A program made the translations under genes and the position numbers. Shown in pieces: positions 33,040 through 43,149 of a stretch of DNA of 64,000 nt. Origin of the DNA: Meloidogyne chitwoodi (Eukaryota > Nematoda > Chromadorea > Rhabditida > Meloidogynidae); assembly GCA_015183035.1 (NCBI GenBank), contig JACZZP010000019.1, positions 806,001 to 870,000 on the forward strand, in the 5' to 3' direction. Under the pieces are notes generated by a model that did not search any database, was not told the DNA's origin, and worked only from the letters and a program-made list of their open reading frames with translations. Positions within the stretch are counted from its first letter, which is position 1; the number at the start of each line of letters is the position of its first letter.

Positions 33040-33640
33040 AATGACATTTCCCGAATCCTCCGAGAACATATTACCTAATAAAACTTTTTTTGGTCAATCA
33101 GGAATCCTTGTCGGAGGATTAAATTGAAATTTGTTAAATCCGTTTCAGCTCTCAAGCATAAAAAAAAAATTTTTTTTAATTTTTTAAAGTTTTAATTATC
33201 GAAGGATTATGTATTTTAGGTAGAAGTCATATGCTAGGGAATTTTTTATTGAGGAAACTCACATGATCATTGACAAAATTTCTAAATTTTTTATTGGGAC
33301 CCTAACATGATCAGTGCCATTTCTTCGAACGTCTTATTATCGTCGACAAACGACTCCTCTTTTTAAAGGCAATGAGGTTAAGACATCTATGGGCAAGACA
33401 ACAAAAATTAATTTATTCATGTGACAGATCTTTAGATGTATAAAAAAGGAAGAAAATGCTCTAAAACGCACGCGCATAAATACCAATTTATTTGATTTTG
33501 ATGGGGAATTTTAATTAAGACCTTCACATTGTGAAGAGCAGTATCATTTCTCCGAATGTCTTAATTCGCTTCGAAAAACTCCTCCTCGTTTTAATGCAAT
33601 AAAAGAAAAGAATTTATGGACTTTCCATTTCTCTTAGATT
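33040..33640 (+). pseudogene. decayed gene of a second, interleaved family, copy 1
   Basis: Shares with 42045-42940 a series of exon-like pieces: GGCCAAATGACATTTCCCGA (reads PNDISRILREHI in copy 2, stop here), FFGQSGILVG, and two related Cys modules. The better module here reads LRPSHCEEQYHFSECLNSLR then KTPPRFNAIKEKNLWTFHFS and stop (33509-33640). Frames are cut by stops (TTTTAATTAAG at 33509), so no full protein remains. The family is unknown; the HxxxQYHFSEC pattern suggests a small Cys-rich secreted domain. Confidence 0.5.
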
Positions 33641-33832
33641 TACCCTTTTTAGTCTCTTCTTTTTTAACTAAATTTTTTAAATTTTTATATAAAATATATT
33701 CTTTTATATTTTTTTAAATTTTATTTTATTATTAAATCGTTAAATAAAATTTATAATACAAAAACTAGAACCTAAATTTAATTAAGTTTTTAGAAAAAAT
33801 TATTTAACGATTCAAAAGTTTTAAAATTAAAA

Positions 33833-36800
33833 ATGAATTGTTTAAAAACTTTTGTACTCACACTGCTAGTAATTCTGATTATTTACGAAATTCAAATTAT
33901 TGATGCGTGCTTGACTGGATGCGGTGGCGGTGGGGCATCGGATGTAATTGGTAAATATTTTTAAAGTTTGCTTCTAGAGAAAAGAATAGAAAATTATTTA
34001 TTTAAAATAATTGAAAAAATATTCAGAACCAACAACAGCCGTTCATCGTCCTAGACTAAATCAACAACCTCCTCGAGCTGTACCTCTACCTGGTAAAATT
34101 GTTTAAATTTAAAAATTATTTCATAAGTTTGATTCTTAAGATAGAAAAAAGTATTTATTTATTTAAAATAATAAAATTAAATATTCAGAACCAACAACAA
34201 TACATCACAGTCCGAGTCGAACTAATCCTCCTCCAACTTTACCTGGTAAAATTGTTTGAATTTTTAAAGTTAAAAATTATTTTATAAGTTTGATTCTAAC
34301 ATAAGGGTAGAAAAAATATTTATTTCAAATAATAAAATTTAAACTTTTATTTAAGTAAAATATTCCGCATTAAACAAATATACCTACCTATATTAGGTTT
34401 GAGTTAAGATGAAGTTCCGCATTTGTTATTTAGCAAATACTAATTTAAAATTATTTAGTAAAAATATTGCCACAACAAACTAAAATATTACTTAATTTCA
34501 TATTATTTATTAGATATGAAAAATAATTTCCGTATATATTTAACCAGTGATCGGAAATTTCAGTTCCGGAACTGGAACCATGGAACTACTAAATTTCTGG
34601 AACAGGTTTGGAAATGAACTGTGAAATCAATTGATGCCTGGAACTTGTTCCGGAACTAGAACCATTCCGAACTAGTTCCTAACCCCACAATAGTTCCAGA
34701 ACTGGAACTGAACTTATAAAAATGCAGTTCCGGAACTGGAACCGGTTCCAGTGGAAATTTTGGAACTTTCCTATTTATTTAAAATAATAGAATAAATATT
34801 CAGTACCCGTTTATCGGGCTCTCGGATTGGGCAGTGGAAAATTGGGCAGTGAAGAAACAGTACAAAAACTTGCAAGAAAATACAAAAATACATGAAAAAT
34901 ACAAAAACATAAAAAAATTTTGTGTTACTGATGTATTTGTGTTTTTATGTATTTTTGTAATGTATTTTTGTTTTTTCATATATAATTGGTAAAAACAAAA
35001 ATGTATTTTTTATGTAAAAAACACAAAATACATGAAAAATACATAAATCTTTTTATGTATTTTTGTGCTTCACATATGTTTTTATATTTGGGGTCGCTTT
35101 AGTATATCGGGTCCGAGCTAGAAACATGTACTATATATCAATCGATTCCCCTCGTCGAGCTGAGCACGAATATTTAAGAATTTCTTGACAGAGACGAATA
35201 CTCGCTGAGATACAGGTCCCTGAAACTTGAAAAACCATAGGGGGGACCAAGCTCTTTTCGGGGTGAAAAATTCGAATATGAGTATGATAGCTCATTCGAA
35301 AGAGCTCTTCGAGACCTATCGAATGAGACCAAAATTGTCGTGATTGGACGATTTTGACAATGTTATGAAAGATCGAATTTTGCTGGAAACACGCCAAACT
35401 TGGACCTATTGGGAGTGTTTTATGACTTCTTCATTTGGAGCCCATCTCTCGTTGGCTTTTTGGTACATGCGTTATTCTACGGCGCAAATTACAACAAAAT
35501 AATTAATTCAGTGAAAATAATTTATGTGCAGCCGCGGAAATCACTTTGAAGAGCTTACTCCCCCCTATGGTTTTTCAGGTTTCAGGGACCTGTATCTCAG
35601 CGAGTATTCGTCTCCGGCAAGAAATTCTTATATATTCGTGCTCAGCTCGACGAGGGGAATCGATTGATATATAGTACATGTTTCTAGCTCGGACCCGATA
35701 TACTAAAGAACAGCTTTTTATTTTCTTGCAAGTTTTTGTACTGTTTCTTCACTGCCCAATTTTCCACTGCCCAATTTTCCTAACACGGTCTATCGTCCTA
35801 GACAACGATTTTCACAGCTTCTACCTTTACCAGCTACGGGAAGTAAAATATTTAAAATATTTTACTATTAAAAATATTTTTATAATATTTGATTTTAGAG
35901 GATAGAAAAGAATTGTTTATTTAAAATAATTAATAAAATTACAATATTAAGATTCACCCAATCGTTCTCCACCACATCAAGGTAAAATTTTGAATTTTAA
36001 AAATTAAACCAAATTTTTATAATATTTTACCCAATTGAAAATATAAAAAACAGTAAAAATACATTTTGGTTTTTTGTCCGCAACGGCTTTTAAAAGTTAA
36101 TAAATTACTCTTTAAAAATAATTTAATTCGGCTCACCTAACTAAATAACTTTTCTATTGAGTATAACTTTTAATTTAAAAATTAGTTTCCGATCCCCCCT
36201 CTATGTGTAATTTTGCTAAAATATCTAATTATATAATTGAGAATGTTTGTCTGTTTGTTTGTTTGTCCGGTTTTTATAGACAAGTGATTGGGGGAAGTGA
36301 AAATGGGGGGTTTTTATAGTAGGGTTTGCAACTTGAAATAAGGTTTAAGTTTGAAATTAAAACATGAAAATAAACTTAGAACTTAAAACTTGAATATAAA
36401 CTTGAAATTAAAACTTGAAAATAAACTTAAAACTTGGATACTATAAAAACCCTGTATTTTTATCAGTCTTTAACACCACTACATTTCAACACTACAAACA
36501 TAAACAACGCTCTTTGCTGGATTTACTTCAATATGGACGCCGACGAACCTTACTGCTCCAGTGACGCCATAAGAAAAGAAGCCGTGCTGAGGAGTCTGAG
36601 TCAGAGATGCTTGTGTTAGAGACGCTTGAGTAGAGACGTTTGAGACAGAGACGCTTGACTCAAAGACGCTTGAGTCAGAGACGCTTGAGTCTTAAGCTGA
36701 GAAACATGAGTAAGAGAAACGTGATTTTGAATAAGTGATAGTTGAGTCTGAGTAAGAAGCACTTAAGTGAGACACTGAGTCTGACAATGAGTGAGAGACA

Positions 36801-39800
36801 TTTGATTCTGAATAAGAGACACTTGAGTCAGAAACATTTGAGTCTCAGTATTTATGTGTTTTTTCTTTTAAAAAGTTTATAAGTGTAAATGTTTTTATTG
36901 TCAAGATATTTTAAGTTTATTGTTTTTGCTAGCGGAGAAGGACGCCCGAAGGGCGTCCTTCTCCGCTAGTTTTTTATAAAAAAAGATCAACGCGAAGAAC
37001 AATGGCAAGATTATCTATCTAAAGCAACGCCACATGCTCTACCTAATCCATATGGTAAATTTATTTGATTTTATAACTTATTTATTTAAAAATAGTATCA
37101 TTAATGGGTCCACCCCTATAGATCGAAACCCTATAGATCGAATGAACCAATTTGTCCAATTGCCAATTCGGTCAAATCACTTCAAACAATTTGGCCCTTT
37201 CAAACTGTTTTATTACTTCTCCATTTTAGAGCCCATGGCCAGTTGGTTTTTTTGCAAACTTGGACCTATTGGGAGTGTTTTATTACTTTACCATTTAAGG
37301 GATTTGACCAATTGGCAAATTCGATCAATAGGGTTTCGGCCTATAGGGGTGATCCGTCATTAATCTATGAGTAATTTTATAAATATTTTTTTATAAAAAA
37401 GGTGGAAGCGGTCAACAAGGGTTAACTTTTCAAGAAGGAGACCCTCGACATCCTCCACCATTTGGTAAATTTATTTGATTTTATAACTTTTATTTATTTA
37501 AAAATATGTATCATTAATCTATGAGTAATTTTATAAATATTTTTTTATAAAAAACGTGGAAGAGGTAAACGAAGGTAAAAACCTTTACCATCATCATCTG
37601 GTAAAATTATTTGATTTTATAACTTATTTATGTAAAATATTCCTCATTAAACAAAATAGCAACGGCTTTTAAAATTTAATAAATTACTCTTTAAAAATAA
37701 TTTAATTCGGCTCACCTAACTAAATAACTTTTCTATTGAGTATAACTTTTAATTTAAAAATTAGTTTCCGATCCCCTCTCTATGTGTAATTTTGCTAAAA
37801 TATTTTTTATAAAAAAAGATCAACGCGAAGAACAATGGCAAGATTATCTATCTCAAGCAACGCAACATCATCTACCTAATCCACCTGGTAAAATTATTTG
37901 ATTTTATAACTTATATTTATGTAAAATATGTATCATTAAACAAATATACATATATTACCTAGGTTTGATTTAAGATAAATTTCCGCATAATTACTAGCAA
38001 TAAATTTAAAATGGAACTTGTGTATAGTTTAGGTAGACACTCCATATATTCGCAGAAAATGGGTGGAAATGGTTGATTTATATATCATTAGAAAGAGCTC
38101 GTATAGCTTAGTCCAATAACACAAAATTAGTCCGTTGTCTTAATTTCAGCCCTTGATACAGGTCCCTGAAAATCAAAAAACCATAGGAGGGAGTAAGTCC
38201 TCTAAGTGATTACCGCGGCTGCTCGCACAAACCTGGATCTATTGTGAGTCTTTTATAACGAAAAATTAATTCGGCTGAAATAATTTAAGAGCAGACGCGA
38301 TAATGCCGTGGCTACACAAAAAACGCTTAGCGTCTTGCGGCTAAAAAGAGTATGGAAAAGAAGAGATTTTCTCTAACGGCGTCTTTGTCTCTCTTCATTT
38401 TCCATTCTCTTTTTAGCCGCAAGACGCTAAGCGTTTTTTGTGTAGCCACGGTATAATCACTTAAAAGGGAACATAGTTTACTGTAAGTGCGAATTTGATA
38501 TTAATTTGGGTACCAATGGATAAAGCAACCCCGACTTTCTATTGCGAGGTGAGTTTCTTTTCTTGCAAAATGACTTTAAACCGAGCTACAGCAGTTCAAA
38601 GTTTCAGTCTTTGGGAGCAGACGTGTGCGAAACGTTTCGTTTCGTTTCGTAGTTTCGTCAGTTTCATGACTTTTTTCAGCTTAGTTTCGTTTCGTAACGA
38701 AACAGAATTTAAAATGTTTCGTTTCGTTTCGTTACGAAACACTCATCTTTGTCACGAAACAATACGAAACAAAATTTATTGAAAATTTCCAGTTTTGGGT
38801 AAAATTTTTGAACTTTTTACTACAAATGGCAATAATTTTTCAAAATTTTCGCCTGCGGCGCTAAAAAAATTTTATGAAAGTTACCCTACCCGAATATTTT
38901 ATTAAATCCGGAACAACCCTGTTTGAATACTTTTCTCCGCAGAGAAAAAAATTAATTTCAAAAATTTTAAGAGTTTTCTTGCATAAAAATATCCCCTACA
39001 AAATATAGATCAAGGATTTAGAAAAATCCTTGATCTGGATTCTGGATCTTGATTTTTTTATTGACCTGGACTGGATTCTGGATCTGGAGTCAAGGAAAAA
39101 CCAGTTCCATGAAAAATCCAGAATGTCCAAAAATGCCTTGATCTGGACTCTGGATCCAGGAAAAATCCAGGCCTGGATTCAGATCCAGCTCGATATCTAC
39201 TCCAAAACCTCTTTGATTTGACCATTTTGAAATTTTTTTGACCATTTTGAGAAAAAACGGATATATCCGTGGATTCCCGCAGACCTATATAGCAATTTGA
39301 AGACGGATATAAAACGGATATGGATATAGAGCCCAACTTTCCGGTCAGGTCATTTTGTGACCGCAAAAAGGCCGGTCAGGAGAACACTGGCTCTAAATTC
39401 AAAAATTCTTGCCTGCTGCACAATTTATTTTAAAATATTGTAATGTATCGCACAAAAATGTGTTTAACATTGAAAATTTAAAGAAATACCGTATTTTTTA
39501 TAATTTTAATGTTTAGTTTAGTTTCGTTTCGTTTCGTAAAAATTTGGCTGTTTCGTTTCGTAACGAAACAATTTTAAAAAATTTTTGTTTCGTTTCGTTT
39601 CGTTGGAAAAAATTTTGGTGTTTCGCACAGGTCTGGTCCGAGTCGAACTAATCCCCCTCCAACTTTACCTGGTAAAATTGTTTGAATTTTTAATTTTAAA
39701 ATTTATTTCATAACTGAAGAACATCCACTTCATCCGTCTCAACGTACACCAACGAGAGGTAAGATAGCCTGAATTATTTAAAATTAAACACAATTTTTAT

Positions 39801-40666
39801 GATTTTCCCTCTCTATTAATAAATATTTTCTTATAAATAAGGTCAACAAAGTCAATTTCGGCAGCCATTGAATTCTCTACCTCGTCCTCCAGCTGGTAAA
39901 ATTATTTGATTTTATTACTTTTATTTATGTAAAATAGTCCTTATTAACCAAATAGGTATGTTTGTTTTACGATTTTTCCGCATTTGTTATTTAGCAATAT
40001 AAATTTAAAATTATTTAGTAACAATATTGCCACAACAAACTGAAATAACTTCATTTCATATTAATCATATTTGAAAAATAATTTCCTTATTTATAACAAT
40101 TGATCGGAAAGTTCCAAAATTTCCACGGAACTAGTTCCAGTTCCGGAACTTGTTTTTGAATTTTTGCAGTTCCAGTTCCGGAACTGCATTTTTAATTTTC
40201 ATAGTTTCAGTTCCTGAACTATTGTGGGGTAAGGAACTAGTTCCGGGCCAGTTCCAGTTCCAGAAATTTGATAGTTCCATAGTTCCAGTTCCGAACCAGT
40301 TCCAGAAATTTGATAGTTACATAGTTCCAGTTCCGAACCAGTTCCAAAAATTTGGTAGTTCCAGTTCCTGAACTGGAACTTTCCGATCACTGATCGGAAT
40401 TTTTGGTTCCTGAACTGGAATTACCAAATTTCTGGAACTGGTTTAAAACTAAACTATGAAACTAGTTTATGCTTGGAACCTAACCTCACGCCGTTCCAGA
40501 AATGGAACTATGAAAATTAAAAATGCAGTCCCGGAACTGGAGCCGATTCCAGTTAAAATATTGGAACATTCTGATATCTGATTATAACACTTTACTTTGT
40601 TAAACTAATATTATTACTATTAAAGGTTACTATGTCGAGCAACCAAACGAGGAACCAAATGAATAA
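33833..40666 (+). CDS. secreted mosaic Pro-rich protein, array copy B (long, heavily inserted)
   Basis: Exons supported by AG/GT and phase 1: 33833-33950 (signal peptide, CLTGCGGGGASDVI), 34027-34092 (EPTTAVHRPRLNQQPPRAVP..), 34189-34245 (EPTTIHHSPSRTNPPPTLPG), 34804-34816 + 35796-35838 (VPVYRPRQRFSQLLPLPAT, split by an insertion), 35952-35981 (NSPNRSPPHQ), 36986-37054 (DQREEQWQDYLSKATPHALP..), 37402-37464 (GSGQQGLTFQEGDPRHPPPF), 37819-37887 (DQREEQWQDYLSQATQHHLP..), 39720-39758 (EHPLHPSQRTPTR), 39842-39895 (QQSQFRQPLNSLPRPPA), 40626-40666 (YYVEQPNEEPNE, stop). An exon remnant at 37560-37600 has lost its acceptor and 39641-39671 has lost its 5' half. The order and use of exons in mRNA are inference; exons 36986 and 37819 are near-duplicates. 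Introns hold a Helitron and several fold-backs. Confidence 0.6.
34555..34775. mobile_element. MITE family 1 copy in array gene B
   Basis: Starts CCAGTGATCGGAAATTTCAG and contains the GTTCCGGAACTGG core and TAACCCCACAATAGTTCC box; the right terminus is eroded (ends GGAACTTTCCTATTTA). Confidence 0.75.
34817..35787. mobile_element. MITE family 6 copy carrying a nested fold-back, inserted in an exon
   Basis: Outer ends GGAAAATTGGGCAGTGAAGA and its complement; flanks GTTTATCG (34809-34816) and GTCTATCG (35788-35795) are an 8-bp duplication with one change, lying inside a coding exon of array gene B. Inner element about 35106-35700 has its own arms (TATCGGGTCCGAGCTAGAAA and complement) and the family 3 core (CAGGGACCT, GGAAACACGCCAAAC). 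Confidence 0.85.
36224..36969 (+). mobile_element. non-autonomous Helitron with clean empty site
   Basis: Begins TCTAATTATATAATTGAGAA followed by TGTTTGTCTGTTTGTTTG, ends with a perfect 17-18 bp GC hairpin (GCGGAGAAGGACGCCC GAA GGGCGTCCTTCTCCGC) and CTAG. It sits exactly between A and T with no target duplication. The duplicated intron at about 37795-37812 shows the uninterrupted sequence CTAAAATATTTTTTATAAAA. These are all Helitron hallmarks. Inside: a TATAAAA box at about 36440, a small ORF (MDADEPYCSSDAIRKEAVLR, 36530-36619) and a GAGTCAGAGACGCTT minisatellite. No Rep/helicase, so it needs a partner. Confidence 0.9.
37108..37365. mobile_element. MITE family 5, copy 2
   Basis: Ends GGGTCCACCCCTATAGATCG and CCTATAGGGGTGATCCG; same internal TATTGGGAGTGTTTTATTAC box as 11083-11352, opposite orientation. 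In an intron of array gene B. Confidence 0.8.
38030..39640. mobile_element. cluster of nested insertions in array gene B
   Basis: Contains a family 3 fragment (38060-38290), a perfect fold-back with arms CCGTGGCTACACAAAAAACG and complement (38296-38451), the left arm of the 47688 element (38467-38625, GGGAACATAGTTTACTGT), an outer repeat of TTTCGTTTCG words with ends GTGCGAAAC and GTTTCGCAC (38622-39634), and inside it a GGATCTGGATT-type repeat (39000-39200) and a CCGGTCAGG fragment (39340-39380). The insertion removed the 5' half of one array exon (39641). Confidence 0.65.
40105..40575. mobile_element. two MITE family 1 copies side by side
   Basis: The first (40105-40392) ends GGAACTTTCCGATCACTG; the second (40393-40575) begins TCGGAATTTTTGGTTCCTGA. 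Internal AGTTCCATAGTTCCAGTTCC is tandemly repeated three times in the first. Located in the last intron of array gene B. Confidence 0.75.
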
Positions 40667-40739
40667 AAACATTATTGTAGGCTATGATTTGATGATGAGA
40701 AGATGTATTTTAAAAACTGAAATTTCGATTTTCACATTA

Positions 40740-41030
40740 TTATTTATTAGAGCCTGAGAAATTTTCTTTTAAATTTTTTTTATTAATTTTAATCTTTTTT
40801 CAGTTTAATCCAAGCTCTAACAAACAACACTCTTTTGTAAATTTAACCAATTTTTCATCTATCTAGTTTTGTAGACAAAAATCCGATATTGTTGACCCTC
40901 GGATTTATTTTTCTAATCGGCATTTATTCCCCCGATTATGATAAAAGATTTTTTCAATTTTGTTTTTAATATTGTTTGAATAAGAGAAGAAAAATTTAGT
41001 AACCGTACATGGTTCAATTATAGGGCATTT
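40740..41030. repeat. array 3' block, copy B
   Basis: Same hairpin (TTAGAGCCTGAGAAATTTTC and TCCAAGCTCTAA), AATCCGATATTGTTGACC block and CCCCCGATTATGATAAA as after copy A; the T-arm-like end is altered (CATGGTTCAATTATAGG). Confidence 0.75.
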
Positions 41031-41154
41031 TAAATTAATTATTTTTATATAACGAACATCAAAAATACAACAAAAATGCGGATTATAATTCAAATATTAA
41101 TTCATTAAAAGTTTTTAATTCTTTTATTGATAAAATTACCCCCAAAGAAAATTG

Positions 41155-41255
41155 AGGAAGAAGATTAAGAAAATGAAAAAGTCGAAAAGAAATTGAACAA
41201 AACAAATTTCCTCAAAGAAATTTTTTTTTAATTTTTAACAAACAGTTCTCCCCTT
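41155..41255 (+). repeat. transposed copy of the 3' end of the 26-kb secreted gene
   Basis: GAAGAAGATTAAGAAAATGA and the following 80 bases match 28245-28345 (last codons, stop and 3' UTR of the secreted gene) almost base for base, including AAAAAGTCGAAAAGAAATTG. Confidence 0.75.
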
Positions 41256-41419
41256 ATCCACTTGAGTTTTTAAAAAGTAGTTTAAATAGATTTGTGATAT
41301 TACTTTTATCTTTTTCTCTAAATATTTATATATTTTCTTATTTAGTTGATAAATGCTTTTTAGTTTAAATTATTTTAAAAAATTTTAATATTTCCTATAG
41401 ATAAGAGTTAAATGATTTA

Positions 41420-41527
41420 TAAAAGAGATCGCGCCGACCCGATTCCCGAAAATCGGGAATTTAAATTTTCGGGAATTCCCGATTCACGAAAATCGGGAAT
41501 TTAAATTTTTTTCGGCGCGATCCCTGA
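41420..41527. mobile_element. short palindrome of CGGGAATTCCCG words
   Basis: Ends GATCGCGCC and GGCGCGATC enclose repeated AATCGGGAATTTAAATTTTC. Similar Gs/Cs-rich 'CCCGAT/ATCGGG' patches occur at 29850-30020, 49140-49310 and 56780-56880. Confidence 0.6.
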
Positions 41528-42044
41528 ATTATATGTATAAAAAATGTTTTTATTGAAGAAACCGCTTTCCTCTCTCATAAATACTTAATAAAATTGAATG
41601 GACTGAATAATTTTAATTTTTTTAAACTTTTTTCCGTCGTACAGATTTAGACCGACCTAATCAATTTATCCGCGTTATCTCATTTGATCTTGATCTTCAT
41701 AAAAAAAGCTGAAATATGTCAAATGAGATAGAGTTTTAGCTTTCAAATCGTTATGGCTTGTGAAAATCGGACGAAAATTTGAAGAGTTTAATTGGATTTT
41801 TAATAGTTTAATATTATCGATTATTAATTATTTAAATTAAATTTTATTTAATTTAAATAATTTTTTATGAAAATAAAACAAAGGAGTTGAATGAAATGAG
41901 AGAAATTGATATTTAACAGGAAAAAAACTGTTTTTGTGATGGAGACTATGTTCTCTTCGCTCTTCTCTATGGAGCGAAGAGAACATACTACACTAAATGG
42001 TAGTGTTTAACTGCGGTTATTTTCTCTTCGCCTCGAGGTGGCCT

Positions 42045-42940
42045 AATGACATTTCCCGAATCCTCCGAGAACATATTAATAACACTTTCTTTGGTCAATC
42101 AGGAATCCTTGTCGGAGAATTAAATTGAAGTTTGTTTAAATCCGTTTCAGCTCTCAAACATAACAAAATAATTTTTTTTATATTTTTTAAAGTTTTAATT
42201 ATCGAAGGATTATGTATTTTAAATGCGAGTCATTTGACATTCGTAGGGAATTTTTTTACTGAGAAACTCACATGATCAGTGCCATTTCTTCGAATGTCTT
42301 TATTCATGTCGACAAACGCCTCTTCATTTTAAAAGCACTGAAGTTAAGACATCTATGGGCAAGACACAAAAATTAATTTATTATGTAAGTGCTTTATTGA
42401 TTTAAATGTATAAAAAGGGAAGAAAATGCTCTAAAACGCACGCGTATAAATACCAATTTATTTGATTTTCGTAGGGAATTTTTTATTGAGACCCTCACAT
42501 TGTGAAGATCAGTACCATTTCTCCGAATGTCTCAATTCGCTTCGAAAAACGCCTCCTCGTTTTCGTGTCGGGGCAAAATACATTATAGACAAAATACATT
42601 ATGACCAAAATACATTATTTTATTTTGGCGCATTAATTTTTTGGCGTTGGTTTATAAAATAGTCGAACGTTAGTCAAATTTTAACGGTAAAAAAATTAAT
42701 ATATAACAATTAAACATGTTAAAAAATTTAAAATAATGAAAAGATTTCTTCAAAATTTTATAAATTTAACAAAGTTGACTATATGATAAACCAACGCCAA
42801 AAAATTAATGCGCCAAAATAAAATAATGTATAATGGTAATAATATATTTTGCCCCTTACCCCTCGTTTTAAAAGTGCAATAAAAGATAAACATTTATGGA
42901 CTCTGCTTTTTCTCTCAGATTTACACTTTTTAGTCCCTTC
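42045..42940 (+). pseudogene. decayed gene of the second interleaved family, copy 2
   Basis: Better preserved than 33040-33640. Pieces in order: PNDISRILREHINNTFFGQS then GILVGELN and stop (42052-42127); HDQCHFFECLYSCRQTPLHF (42268-42340); FLLRPSHCEDQYHFSECLNS then LRKTPPRF (42475-42560); and SAIKDKHLWTLLFLSDLHF (42862-42925) after a fold-back insertion. The two Cys modules are diverged duplicates of each other (HxxxQxHFxEC..S.R.TP..F). Frame breaks and the insertion make an intact product unlikely; the family is unrecognised. Confidence 0.5.
42561..42858. mobile_element. fold-back element inserted in the second-family copy
   Basis: Ends GGGGCAAAATACATTAT and complement-like ATAATATATTTTGCCCC; inner arms TTTTGGCGCATTAATTTTTT and complement. 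The flanks share CCTCGTTTT (42550s and about 42862), while the paralogue at 33588 reads straight through CCTCCTCGTTTTAATGCAAT. Confidence 0.75.
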
Positions 42941-43149
42941 TTTTTTATCTAAATTTTTTAAATTTTTATATAAATATATTCTTTTAATTTTATTAAATTT
43001 TATTTTATTATTGATAAATAATTTAAATAAAACTTATAATAGAAGAAATAAAGCCTAAATTTAATTAATAGAAGATCCAGAACCTAAATTTAATTAATTT
43101 AAATTTAGAAAAAATTATTTAACGATTCAATCAAGTTTTAAAATTAAAA

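Noticed and set aside
34099..34287. 62-codon plus frame with Ile/Leu-rich sequence
   Set aside because: Reads through intron sequence between array exons; the real phase is set by the AG/GT sites.
35131..35397. 88-codon minus-strand frame
   Set aside because: Lies within the nested fold-back element and repeats its palindromic arm; no domain.
40150..40390. Frames with repeated VPVPNQFQKF
   Set aside because: Translation of GTTCC/GGAAC MITE repeats.
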